Made by a program: the position numbers and the translations under genes. The notes beneath the pieces are model-generated. The model had not been told where the DNA came from, did not search any database, and saw only the letters and a list, made by a program, of their open reading frames with translations. Source: Neomicrococcus lactis (GTDB lineage: Bacteria > Actinomycetota > Actinomycetes > Actinomycetales > Micrococcaceae). Taken from it: 64,000 nt of DNA. Shown piece by piece: positions 36,968 to 46,200 of this stretch. The number at the start of each line of letters is the position of its first letter. Within the stretch, counting starts at the first letter, position 1. The stretch spans positions 372,001-436,000 of the forward strand of contig NZ_JACHBL010000001.1 of assembly GCF_014200305.1 (NCBI RefSeq). The letters run 5' to 3'.

Positions 36968-39064
36968 GTGGCATCGAACTCGGACTACACGGCGAGACAT
37001 CTCTCCGTACTCGAGGGGCTCGAAGCCGTCCGTAAGCGGCCCGGTATGTATATCGGCTCCACGGACTCTCGCGGCCTCATGCACTGTCTCTGGGAAATCA
37101 TCGACAACGCTGTTGATGAGGCCCTCGGCGGATACTGCCAGTCCATTAACATCATCTTGCACGCGGATGGATCCGTTGAAGTTCATGATGATGGCCGTGG
37201 CATCCCGATCGACATTGAACCCAAGACCGGACTGAGCGGCGTTGAAGTGGTCTTCACGAAGCTCCACGCCGGCGGCAAGTTCGGCGGCGGCTCCTACACC
37301 GCTTCCGGCGGTCTTCACGGTGTTGGCGCCAGCGTGGTCAACGCCCTGTCCACGCGCCTCGACGTGCAGGTGGATCGCGGCGGTAAGACCTACGGAATGT
37401 CCTTCCGCCGTGGCGAGCCAGGTCGCTTCAAGGATTCCGGCAAAGCGCGCCCAGACGCTCCGTTTGAGCCGTTTGAGAACCAGAGCGAACTCGATGTGGT
37501 GGGTCGTGCCAAGCGCGGCGTCACTGGTACTCGGGTGCGCTATTGGGCAGACCGCGACATCTTCACCAAGGACGCGGCGTTCATCCTCGCTGACCTCCAG
37601 GCCCGCGCTCGCCAGACGTCCTTCTTGGTTCCTGGCCTGCGCATCACCATTGATGATCAGCGCGCCAACGCGCCTGCAGATTTGCCGCGCCACGAGGAAT
37701 TCCACCACGACGGGGGCATCTCAGAATTCGTCGAGTACTTAGCATCGGACACGCCAGTCACCGATACGTGGCGTTTCCACGGCTCGGGGACCTTCCACGA
37801 ATCCGTGCCTGTCATGGACGAACATGGCCGCAGCAAGATCACGGACGTGGAACGAGTCTGCGAAGTAGACCTCGCGATGCGTTGGGGCATTGGCTACGAC
37901 ACCAACGTCAAGACGTTCGTCAACATCATCTCTACCCCTAAGGGTGGAACACACCAAGCTGGCTTCGAACAAGGTCTGCTCAAGATCATGCGTAAGGTCA
38001 TCGAGCAAAACGCTCGGCGACTCAAAGCCGGCAATGACAAGATCGAAAAAGACGACGCGCTAGCCGGTCTGACCGCCGTGCTCACCGTTCGTCTTGCTGA
38101 GCCTCAGTTCGAGGGTCAGACCAAGGAAATTCTTGGCACCTCTGCCGTGCGAGCAATCGTTTCGCGCGTCGTGGAGCAAGAGCTCGGCGCCAAGCTCACC
38201 TCGAACAGCAAACACGACAAGACTCAAAGCGCTGTCCTGCTGGAAAAGGTCGTCAACGAAATGAAGTCGCGCATTTCAGCGCGCGTTCATAAGGAGACGC
38301 AGCGCCGAAAGACGGCTCTTGAATCGTCCACGCTTCCTAGCAAGTTGGCCGATTGCCGTTCCAACGATGTGGACCATTCCGAGCTGTTCATCGTGGAGGG
38401 TGACTCCGCGCTGGGTACCGCGAAGCTCGCGCGTTCTTCAGACTTCCAGGCGCTTTTGCCCATCCGCGGCAAGATCCTGAATGTTCAGAAGGCGTCCATT
38501 GGCGACATGCTCTCCAACGCCGAGTGTGCAGCGCTGATCCAGGTGGTCGGTGCAGGTTCAGGCCGTAGCTTTGACATCAGCCAAGCGCGCTACGGAAAGG
38601 TCATCTTGATGACGGACGCCGACGTCGACGGCGCTCACATCCGCACCCTGCTGCTGACCTTGTTCTTCCGGTACATGCGACCGATGGTGGAAGCTGGCCG
38701 CGTGTACGCAGCCGTGCCGCCGTTGCATCGCGTTGAAGTGATCAACCATGGCTCAACCGCCAACGAGATGGTCTACACCTACAGTGAGAAGGAACTTCAC
38801 GTGGTGTTGGCGGATCTTGAAAAGCGGGGCAAGAAGTACAAGGAGCCTATCCAGCGCTACAAGGGTCTGGGCGAGATGGATGCGCAGCAGCTTGCTGAAA
38901 CCACGATGGATCCGCGACACCGCACGTTGCGTCGCGTGAACATTGCGGATGCGCAGTCAGCTGAGCGAATCTTTGAACTGCTCATGGGCTCGGACGTAGC
39001 GCCTCGTAAGGACTTCATCATCACGGGTGCAGACCGAGTGGATCGCGACAGCATCGACGCCTAG
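36968..39064 (+). CDS. parE: DNA topoisomerase IV subunit B
   Basis: ATPase and TOPRIM subunit of a type IIA topoisomerase that decatenates sister chromosomes. The protein has 698 residues. GHKL ATPase motifs: EIIDNAVDEALGGY, HDDGRGIPIDI, GGLHGVGASVVNALS. TOPRIM: VEGDSALGTAK (catalytic Glu region) and MTDADVDGAHI. PIQRYKGLGEMDAQQLAETT is the conserved C-terminal segment. I call it ParE rather than GyrB because it stands apart from dnaA/recF-type genes and because a separate ParC-like subunit lies at 48292-50979 with a degenerate GyrA box. GTG start with AAGGAG upstream. Confidence 0.93.
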   Translation: MASNSDYTARHLSVLEGLEAVRKRPGMYIGSTDSRGLMHCLWEIIDNAVDEALGGYCQSINIILHADGSVEVHDDGRGIPIDIEPKTGLSGVEVVFTKLHAGGKFGGGSYTASGGLHGVGASVVNALSTRLDVQVDRGGKTYGMSFRRGEPGRFKDSGKARPDAPFEPFENQSELDVVGRAKRGVTGTRVRYWADRDIFTKDAAFILADLQARARQTSFLVPGLRITIDDQRANAPADLPRHEEFHHDGGISEFVEYLASDTPVTDTWRFHGSGTFHESVPVMDEHGRSKITDVERVCEVDLAMRWGIGYDTNVKTFVNIISTPKGGTHQAGFEQGLLKIMRKVIEQNARRLKAGNDKIEKDDALAGLTAVLTVRLAEPQFEGQTKEILGTSAVRAIVSRVVEQELGAKLTSNSKHDKTQSAVLLEKVVNEMKSRISARVHKETQRRKTALESSTLPSKLADCRSNDVDHSELFIVEGDSALGTAKLARSSDFQALLPIRGKILNVQKASIGDMLSNAECAALIQVVGAGSGRSFDISQARYGKVILMTDADVDGAHIRTLLLTLFFRYMRPMVEAGRVYAAVPPLHRVEVINHGSTANEMVYTYSEKELHVVLADLEKRGKKYKEPIQRYKGLGEMDAQQLAETTMDPRHRTLRRVNIADAQSAERIFELLMGSDVAPRKDFIITGADRVDRDSIDA

Positions 39065-39083
39065 GCGGCATTGGCCAATCGAG

Positions 39084-39944
39084 TCAGGAGGCGTTGAGCA
39101 AACGCGTCAAACGGCGCGAGTTGACCACTTCTTGAGGCATACCGGCGTCATCGCGCTCGGCCGAATTGGGGTGTCCGGCAATGGATCGCTCGAGGCGAGC
39201 TGCGTCGTCGTCCTCCGGGGAAATCTGACCGTCAGAGTACTGAATGGTTGCCGCCAGCGCGCGCAGCAAATCCGTGCGCGAGACTTCGCGAAGCGCGGCA
39301 TCGTCGGCCAGCATTTCCATCAGTTCGCTCACCGCGGTACGCGCGAGGCGGGCGGTAGGGAGCCATGGCAACGAGCGATGCCAGGATTCAAAAGCCAAGA
39401 TCAGCAGATCGTGGCGTTGGGTCAAGTGAGCGCGCTCGTGGGCTACGACGGCGGCAATCTCGTTGGAGCTGAGCGTGGAAATCAAACCGCGTGAGAGCAC
39501 CGTGAGGGAGCGGCTGGAGCCTGGGACGCAATATGCAACGGGGGAGTCGTGGGGGATGACGAGTGCGTTAGGGGCGATGTCGCTCGGTTCGCTCAGGAGC
39601 GCCAGTAGATTGCGGTGACGCACACGCTTGCGAGAAATGCGGAACCACGTCATGACCAAGGTCAAAATCAAATGCAGGCCCAAGAAAACGCTGAACGCTA
39701 GAGCGAAGTGGCTCAGCGTCACCAACCAGACATTTGATTGAAGGCTACGGTTGACAAACGGCCATGCGCCGAACGTTAGACCCGCGCCGATCATGGTGAT
39801 GCCACCGATCAAACCGACGGCTTGCCACGCCACCATTGCCAGTGCGGGAAAGCGGGACGGCCATTTCGCTCGAGAAAGTAGCACGGGAACAGGCCATGCA
39901 AGAGCGACAGCGATGGCGCCCATGATCGAGGCTGCGAGCAGCAT
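39084..39944 (-). CDS. M56-family membrane metallopeptidase (BlaR1/MecR1-like, no sensor domain)
   Basis: A 286-residue integral membrane protease paired with the BlaI-type repressor upstream. Three or four membrane segments lie in the first 110 residues and one more after the active site; the zinc motif HERAH is in AAVVAHERAHLTQRHD near residue 165, with a downstream Glu in EMLADDAALRE. Unlike BlaR1 and MecR1 it has no C-terminal penicillin-binding sensor domain, so beta-lactams are unlikely to be its signal. It starts 11 bases after the BlaI stop, so the two are co-transcribed. Presumed role: relieve repression by cleaving, or triggering cleavage of, the repressor. Confidence 0.9.
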   Translation of the reverse strand: MLLAASIMGAIAVALAWPVPVLLSRAKWPSRFPALAMVAWQAVGLIGGITMIGAGLTFGAWPFVNRSLQSNVWLVTLSHFALAFSVFLGLHLILTLVMTWFRISRKRVRHRNLLALLSEPSDIAPNALVIPHDSPVAYCVPGSSRSLTVLSRGLISTLSSNEIAAVVAHERAHLTQRHDLLILAFESWHRSLPWLPTARLARTAVSELMEMLADDAALREVSRTDLLRALAATIQYSDGQISPEDDDAARLERSIAGHPNSAERDDAGMPQEVVNSRRLTRLLNAS

Positions 39945-39955
39945 AAGTGACTACG

Positions 39956-40327
39956 CTATGCGGATTCTTGGTTCAAGAGTCGACGGAGAGCTTCCGCGTC
40001 ATCCGAAGACATGGTTCCCAAGAAGCGAGCAAGCACGGCTTCGCGGTCAACGGCCCGGTCAAAAGCCTGGCTCATGAGATCAGCGGTGTGCTCTTCGCGG
40101 GACTGAATGGCGCGGTAGCGGTGTGGTCGAACGTGGCGTTCGCGCGAGACGAATCCCTTTTTCTCCAGACGAGAGAGCACGGTCAGTACCGTGGTGACGG
40201 CCAACTCTTTGCCGTCAACGCCGGAAGACTGAGCGAGCGCGTCGCGAGCATCATTGGCTGTGAGAGAGCCGGAAGTAGCCCATAACAGGTCCATGATTGA
40301 GCGCTCGAGTTCACCGAGATTAGTCAC
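39956..40327 (-). CDS. BlaI/MecI/CopY-family repressor
   Basis: A 123-residue winged-helix repressor. GTG at 40327 with AAGGAA upstream. The DNA-binding half reads LGELERSIMDLLWATSGSLT and AVTTVLTVLSRLEKKGFVSR with R-x-x-R-P-H-R-Y in the wing; the C-terminal half is the dimerisation and cleavage region (LARFLGTMSSDDAEALRRLL). It lies divergent from cydA, and two palindromes of the kind bound by this family lie between them, so both its own operon and the cyd genes are probable targets. Metal or beta-lactam sensing is not indicated. Confidence 0.92.
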   Translation of the reverse strand: MTNLGELERSIMDLLWATSGSLTANDARDALAQSSGVDGKELAVTTVLTVLSRLEKKGFVSRERHVRPHRYRAIQSREEHTADLMSQAFDRAVDREAVLARFLGTMSSDDAEALRRLLNQESA

Positions 40328-40415
40328 ACAAGTTCCTTAATGACATTCGATGGATGGCAGCGATTGGTGTAGCTGCCGCAATGTCTTCATCCATTTTAGC
40401 GTTATTTCGCCAATT

Positions 40416-40434
40416 GTTCTACAGTGGGTAGAAG
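40416..40434. promoter_or_regulatory. BlaI-type operator 1
   Basis: GTTCTAC-AGTGG-GTAGAAG: arms of seven bases with one mismatch around a five-base spacer. Its centre is 23 bases from the centre of operator 2, about two helical turns. Confidence 0.65.
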
Positions 40435-40438
40435 TTGA

Positions 40439-40457
40439 GTTCTACGGGCTGTAGAAC
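40439..40457. promoter_or_regulatory. BlaI-type operator 2
   Basis: GTTCTAC-GGGCT-GTAGAAC: perfect seven-base arms with a five-base spacer, containing the TAC-N-GTA core usual for this repressor family. It lies 64 bases before the cydA ATG. Confidence 0.7.
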
Positions 40458-40521
40458 AACGACGTTCCCATTTTTTTCGCGAACTTTTGCCTGCGAATCG
40501 TTTCCTTGGAAAGGTCTGTTG

Positions 40522-42114
40522 ATGGACCCCTTAGAGATTGCACGGTGGCAATTCGGTATCACCACCGTCTACCACTTCTTGATGGTGCCGCTCACCATTG
40601 GCCTCGGATTTGTGGTGGCTTGCCTGCAGACCGCGTGGGTGGTGAAGAAGAAGCCTGAATACCTCAGGATGACCAAATTCTGGGGCAAGCTTTTCCTCAT
40701 CAACTTCATCATGGGTGTGGCCACCGGCATTGTGCAGGAGTTCCAGTTCGGCATGGCCTGGAGCGAATATTCGCGATTCGTGGGCGACGTCTTTGGTGCA
40801 CCGCTTGCTATGGAAGCACTGTTGGCCTTCTTTGTGGAGTCCACGTTCTTGGGCCTCTGGATCTTCGGATGGAACCGACTCCCGAAGCTGGTTCACCTCG
40901 CGTGCATTTGGGCAGCCTCACTGGCAACCATCTTGTCCGCGTACTTCATCCTGGTTGCGAACTCATGGATGCAGCACCCGGTAGGTGTTGAGATTCAGGA
41001 CGGACGCGCCGTCATGACCGATGCATGGGCGGTCTTCACCAACAACACGGCGCTCGTGACTTTCCCTCACACGATCTTTGGCGCCTTCGCTGTGGCCGGT
41101 GGCTTCCTCTTGGGTATCTCCTGGTACCACTTGTACCGTCGCCGCGCGGAGGGCATCGACACTGTGGACGCCGAAGGCCGCGTAGTAGTGGGTGAAGCCC
41201 CTAAACTCGGTGCAGCCCGCGACAAGACGGATTACAAAGTGTGGATCAAGTCCTTGCGGATCGGCGCAGTGGTGGCGATGGTCGCGTTCACGGGGGTTGC
41301 CTTCAGCGGTCACGCTCAAGCCCAGCTTATGATTCAGCAACAGCCGATGAAGATGGCCGCGGCTGAGGCCGCCTGTCACGATGGCACCGGCTTCTCTGTC
41401 CTCGCTGTGGGCGATCTCTCGGCTAAGGGCCAAACGGATTGCTCCAACATCGTGGCGGTCTTCGAGTTGCCTGGCTTGCTTTCCTTCTTGGCGCATGAAG
41501 ACTTCACGACTCCTGTCCGCGGCGTGAACTCGCTCCTTCCTGAGTACCAGGAAAAGTACGGCACTCACTTGCCGAACGACCCCATCTACGGCGAGCGCGC
41601 TGGCGAAGAGATCAACTACTTGCCGGTCATGGAAGTGACGTACTGGGGCTTCCGCCTCATGATCACTTTTGGTGGCATGGCAGCTGTGGCCGCCGCGATC
41701 GCTCTGTGGACCACCCGCAAGGGCACGGTCTACAACAACAAGTGGATCTCCCGCCTCGCAGTGTTCGGCATCTTGGCGCCGTTCGCCGCCAACTCGGCCG
41801 GCTGGGTCTTTACCGAAATGGGTCGCCAGCCGTTCGTGGTAGCGCCGAACCCATCGATGTCCGGCGTGGATCAGGTGTTCATGTACACGGCCGCTGCTGT
41901 GTCACCCGGTGTGACAGCTGGAGAACTGCTGTTCTCGCTGATCGGGTTGGGTCTGATCTATCTGGTGCTCTTGGTAGTGGAGGTCAAGCTGTTGTTCCGC
42001 TACGTCCGCGGTGGCATTCCGTCCGCTATGCCTGAGCTGGCCCAGAAGTCTGGCTCGGAAGGCACGAAGAACAATGACGAACAGGACAACGATGTGCTGG
42101 CTTTCGCGTACTAA
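40522..42114 (+). CDS. cydA: cytochrome bd quinol oxidase subunit I
   Basis: Haem-carrying subunit of the high-affinity terminal oxidase. ATG at 40522 with GGAAAGG upstream gives 530 residues; the open frame extends 29 codons upstream without a good start. His18 in TVYHFLMVPLTIG is the haem b595 ligand, FPHTIFGAFAVAGG holds a second haem ligand, and YWGFRLMITFGG the Met ligand of b558. The quinol loop after QQPMKMAAAEA contains Cys285 and Cys307, which may form a disulfide. The usual GRQPW motif reads GRQPF. First gene of cydA-cydB-cydDC. Confidence 0.97.
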   Translation: MDPLEIARWQFGITTVYHFLMVPLTIGLGFVVACLQTAWVVKKKPEYLRMTKFWGKLFLINFIMGVATGIVQEFQFGMAWSEYSRFVGDVFGAPLAMEALLAFFVESTFLGLWIFGWNRLPKLVHLACIWAASLATILSAYFILVANSWMQHPVGVEIQDGRAVMTDAWAVFTNNTALVTFPHTIFGAFAVAGGFLLGISWYHLYRRRAEGIDTVDAEGRVVVGEAPKLGAARDKTDYKVWIKSLRIGAVVAMVAFTGVAFSGHAQAQLMIQQQPMKMAAAEAACHDGTGFSVLAVGDLSAKGQTDCSNIVAVFELPGLLSFLAHEDFTTPVRGVNSLLPEYQEKYGTHLPNDPIYGERAGEEINYLPVMEVTYWGFRLMITFGGMAAVAAAIALWTTRKGTVYNNKWISRLAVFGILAPFAANSAGWVFTEMGRQPFVVAPNPSMSGVDQVFMYTAAAVSPGVTAGELLFSLIGLGLIYLVLLVVEVKLLFRYVRGGIPSAMPELAQKSGSEGTKNNDEQDNDVLAFAY

Positions 42115-42162
42115 TCGCGGCGCACAAGACACATCGGTTCAGGATTAGTTGAGGAATCAGTT

Positions 42163-43206
42163 ATGGAATTTCTACCTACTCTGTGGTTCGTTGTTATCGC
42201 CGTGCTCTGGATTGGGTACCTCTTCCTTGAGGGGTTCGATCTCGGCGTAGGCATGTTGATGAGTACCTTTGCGAAGGATGAGCGTCAGCGCCGCGTCTTG
42301 CTGAACACCATTGGGCCGGTCTGGGACGGCAACGAAGTTTGGTTGTTGACCGCAGGTGGTGCCACCTTCGCCGCGTTCCCACATTGGTACGCATCCTTGT
42401 TCTCGGCGCTCTACATCCCGCTCACGCTCGTGTTGATGGGTCTCATCTTCCGAGCCGTCGCGATCGAGTACCGCGGTAAGGCTCACCGCGAAGCGACTCG
42501 GCGCTTGTGGACGGTGGCGCTTTCGGGTGGCTCCTTCGTGGCAGCGTTCGGTGTCGGCGCGATGTTGGCACTGACCACTACCGGCTTGCCCTTGAACGAG
42601 AACGGCGACCGCGTGGGCGGACCATTCGTATGGCTGAATGGTTACGCGGTCATGGGAGGAATTGCCGTAGTGGCGTTCTGCCTCATCCACGCGCTGGCGT
42701 TCGTCATGCTCAAGACGGACGGCGATCTTCGAGTGCGCGCTCGTAAGGTCTTGAGCGTCTGGTTGCCACTTGGACTATTGCCACTCGCCGCGTGGGCCAT
42801 CCTCGTGGTGGTTCAGAACCAGAAGCTGCTCCCGTGGCTGGCTCTGGCCGTCGCCGTAGTGGCGCTGGTGGCAGCCTGGCTGCTGGTTCGCCGTAGCAAG
42901 GAAGGGCTGGCGTTCGTTTCCTTGGCCCTGTTCCTGGTGGCCGGTGCAGCCGCCATCTTCTGGGCTGCCTACCCTGTGGTGCTGCCGTCCACGCTGGACG
43001 CAGCATTCGATCTGACCATCGACAACGCATCTTCCAGCCCCTACACCCTGCAACTCATGAGCATCGTGGCTGCATTCGGTGTGCCACTCGTGCTGGCCTA
43101 TCAGGGCTGGACCTACTGGGTGTTCCGCAAGCGCGTGAGCGAGCGGCACATTCCTGAGGCCCACGCCGTAGAACCCATTGTCGAAGTGCTTCAGAAAGCG
43201 AAGTGA
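42163..43206 (+). CDS. cydB: cytochrome bd quinol oxidase subunit II
   Basis: Second membrane subunit of cytochrome bd, 347 residues with about eight to nine membrane segments. The N-terminus LWFVVIAVLWIGYLFLEGFD and LGVGMLM is diagnostic, followed by NTIGPVWDGNEVWLLTAGG and AFPHWYASLFSALYIPL. TGAGGAATCAGTT precedes ATG. It starts 48 bases after cydA and ends ten bases before the transporter gene, in one operon. Confidence 0.97.
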   Translation: MEFLPTLWFVVIAVLWIGYLFLEGFDLGVGMLMSTFAKDERQRRVLLNTIGPVWDGNEVWLLTAGGATFAAFPHWYASLFSALYIPLTLVLMGLIFRAVAIEYRGKAHREATRRLWTVALSGGSFVAAFGVGAMLALTTTGLPLNENGDRVGGPFVWLNGYAVMGGIAVVAFCLIHALAFVMLKTDGDLRVRARKVLSVWLPLGLLPLAAWAILVVVQNQKLLPWLALAVAVVALVAAWLLVRRSKEGLAFVSLALFLVAGAAAIFWAAYPVVLPSTLDAAFDLTIDNASSSPYTLQLMSIVAAFGVPLVLAYQGWTYWVFRKRVSERHIPEAHAVEPIVEVLQKAK

Positions 43207-43216
43207 CTCCCACCCC

Positions 43217-46200
43217 GTGGCGGATGTAAAAGCGGACCAACTAGCGGACCTCGAAAAGGATCAGACTGCTGACGCGGCTAGCGCACAAATCGCACAAGAA
43301 GACGCCATCCGCGCTCGCGGCCGGTCAGTACAACGAGAACTCATGGCAAGACCCGATGTTCGTCGGGCAGCCGTAGCCCTCGGAGTGCTGGCCGTCCTCA
43401 AGGCGGCCGGACTGATTGGGCTGATGAGCGCATTGGCGCACGTGGTGGCCACGTTCGCTCGGCAGGAAATCCTCGACGTCACACCGACCCTGCTGATCGC
43501 CGCATGTGCAATTGCGGCGCAAGCGGTGTCGGCATTCGCGAGCCCTATTGTTGCCCGTCGCGCATCCACCACGGTGGCACAGGATCTTCGTACCCGCGTG
43601 CTCCAACGCCGCCTCAACTCCGGCCGCGTGAGTGAACCACAGTCGAACGCCGCCAACGTTGAGGGCAGCGAGACATCCGAACTTCCGCGCTCGGAAGGCG
43701 CCGAAATTGCTCTTGCCACCCGCGGCGTAGACGCACTCGATAAGTACTTCACTGACTACGTCCCAGCGTTCGTCTTCGCGCTGATCGTCCCCGCATTCGT
43801 CGGCGCGTGGATTCTGATCCAAGACTGGGTGAGCGCGCTCATCATTGCGCTGACCATTCCGTTGGTGCCGCTGTTCATGATCCTGATCGGCCGGCACACG
43901 GCGCAGCGCGTCGCTGAATCCGCCGAAGGACTCGCGCGCCTCTCGCACCACTTGATTGAGCTGGCTCGCGGCCTACCGGTGTTGGTCGGTATTCGACGCG
44001 CCGACACTCAGCGTGCCGCGCTCGAGGATGTGTCTCGGCAGTACCGCAAGACCACGATGGGCACGCTGCGCGCTGCTTTCACCTCGAGCTTCGCACTGGA
44101 ACTGATCGCCACAATTTCGGTGGCCATCGTTGCGGTCTTCATCGGCGTCCGGTTGGTTCACGGTCAGATGACCCTTGAAGCCGGACTCGTCGCTCTCATG
44201 CTTGCCCCCGAATGCTTCGCCGCCTTCCGCAACGTCGGCGCCGCTTTTCACGCGAGCGAAGACGGAGCAGAAGCCTATGCTCGCGCCACGAGCCTTGCGG
44301 ATCGTCCCATCGCTAATCGTTACCCCACTGTCGGCGAGCAGGGCACTATGCCGAGCGGCGTCGTCGTACGGGTCAAGAATCTGAGAATCCGCTACGCGCA
44401 ACGATCCGCGCTTGCAGTGGGTCCCGTGAGCTTTGAAGTGCGAGCGGGGGAGTCGCTGGCGCTGTGGGGTGGCAGCGGCAGTGGAAAATCCTCGATCCTG
44501 CATGTGCTCGCCGGGCTCATTCGTGCAGACGGCGAGACGGACCTGGCCGGCGATGTCGAGATGGGGAACGCACACGTGCACTTCGCGGGGCAGTCCCCGC
44601 GGTTCGCGTTCACGAGGGTGCGAGAGGAGCTGGAGTTCTACGCGCAGCGCTCGCTGACCACACCAGAAATGACGACGGCCCTCCGACGTGCGGCCCTTGT
44701 CATTGACCCTGAACAAGCCATCAGCGAGTTGAGCCCAGGAGAGCAGCGTCGGGTGGCCATTGCCCGGTTGCTGGTACTTCACAACCAGCAGGGGAAGCCC
44801 GCGATGTATCTCTTGGATGAGCCCACCGCGCACCTCGATAAAAAGAGCGCGCACATTATTCGCGAACTCGTGGTGGAGCTGGCTTCTCAGGGCACCGTGG
44901 TTGCTGCGACCCACGACGCCCAGCTCGCCACAGCCCTCGGTGCCCAGTTCAACGTCGCCAACGGGGAGTTCATTGCGTTGCACGCTGCGGAGCTGCCAGC
45001 TTCTGAAGTAACCGCCGTAGACATCCCGAACCAACCCGCTCAGCAGCACTACGAGCCAGCCACAGAAAAAGGCGATGCCACCCCGAAGTTCCCGTGGCGC
45101 TCCCTGATGTCCACGCGATTCCTCCTTGGTTCCCTTTACGGCGCGCTCGCCGTCCTCGCAGCCGCTGCGCTGTCGGCAGTCTCCGGCTGGCTCATTGTGT
45201 ACGCGTCCCAGCAGCCGCCGGTCATGTACCTGCTCGTGGCGATTGTGGGTGTGCGCTTCTTCGGCCTGTCCCGCTCGGTCCTCAAGTACCTCGAACGCTT
45301 GGCCATTCATGATGAGATCTTGCGATGGAGCGCCAACCTGCGCGTGAAGCTGTGGGACGCCCTCGCGAACAACATCGTCAACTGGAAGCGCCTGACTCAT
45401 TCCGGCGCCGCAGCCGAACGGCTCATTGGCGACGTCGACGAGCTGCGGGACGTGCTCCCGCGTGCGGTCACGCCCGTGGCGTCGGCAGCCATCGCCGCCC
45501 TCGCGATGCTCATTGCCGTCGGCGTGCTGACGCCAAGCGCGCTACCAGCGGTGATCGGCTTTGTGGTTCTGGGCTTCATGGTCTTGCCGCTCGTGGTGTA
45601 CCGCTCCGAGAAGAATTCGACCGCACAAGTCACCGCGTTCCGTACCCAGCTGATGGGTCGTTACGCCGCGATTCAGTCGGCCACACCGGAAATTTCGGCG
45701 AACGGTCTGGAGCGTCCCGCGACGGCCTACGTCGCCGGCGACCCGGACCGGGATTACCAAAATCAGCGCACTGCGGCGCGAGCTGACGGCGTGACGCAAG
45801 CTGGCGTCGTCGTACTTTCTGGACTGTTTGCCCTTGTCACCGCACTGTTGTGTGCCACGGCCAACGTGGATCCGCGGCTTGCGGCGCTCTCCACCCTCGT
45901 AGTGCTGGCGCTGGCCGAACCGCTCCAGCTTGCCGTCGATGCCATCCGGCATTGGCCAACCGTGCAATCCGTATGGTCCCGGACCGCGCCATTGCTGGCA
46001 GATTCCGCCCGAACCGTCGTCGCTGAAAGTGCCACCGCCGAGCGACCACGCGTGGACGGACTCACCGTCAACCGCCTCTCGGCGCGCTATCCCGGCATGA
46101 ACCACTCCGTCTTCGCACCCGTCTCCGCGACGCTCGCACCGGGCGAATGGTGGACCGTGACCGGCCCGTCTGGCTCCGGAAAATCGACGCTCATTGCAGT

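Noticed and set aside
36449-37708. Open frame of 419 codons on the minus strand through the parE start
   Set aside because: Only its last 74 codons form a real gene with a perfect ribosome site; the rest is antisense to parE, whose motifs are unambiguous.
43973-45400. 475-codon minus-strand frame over the cyd transporter
   Set aside because: Shadow frame; the sense strand has all ABC transporter motifs.
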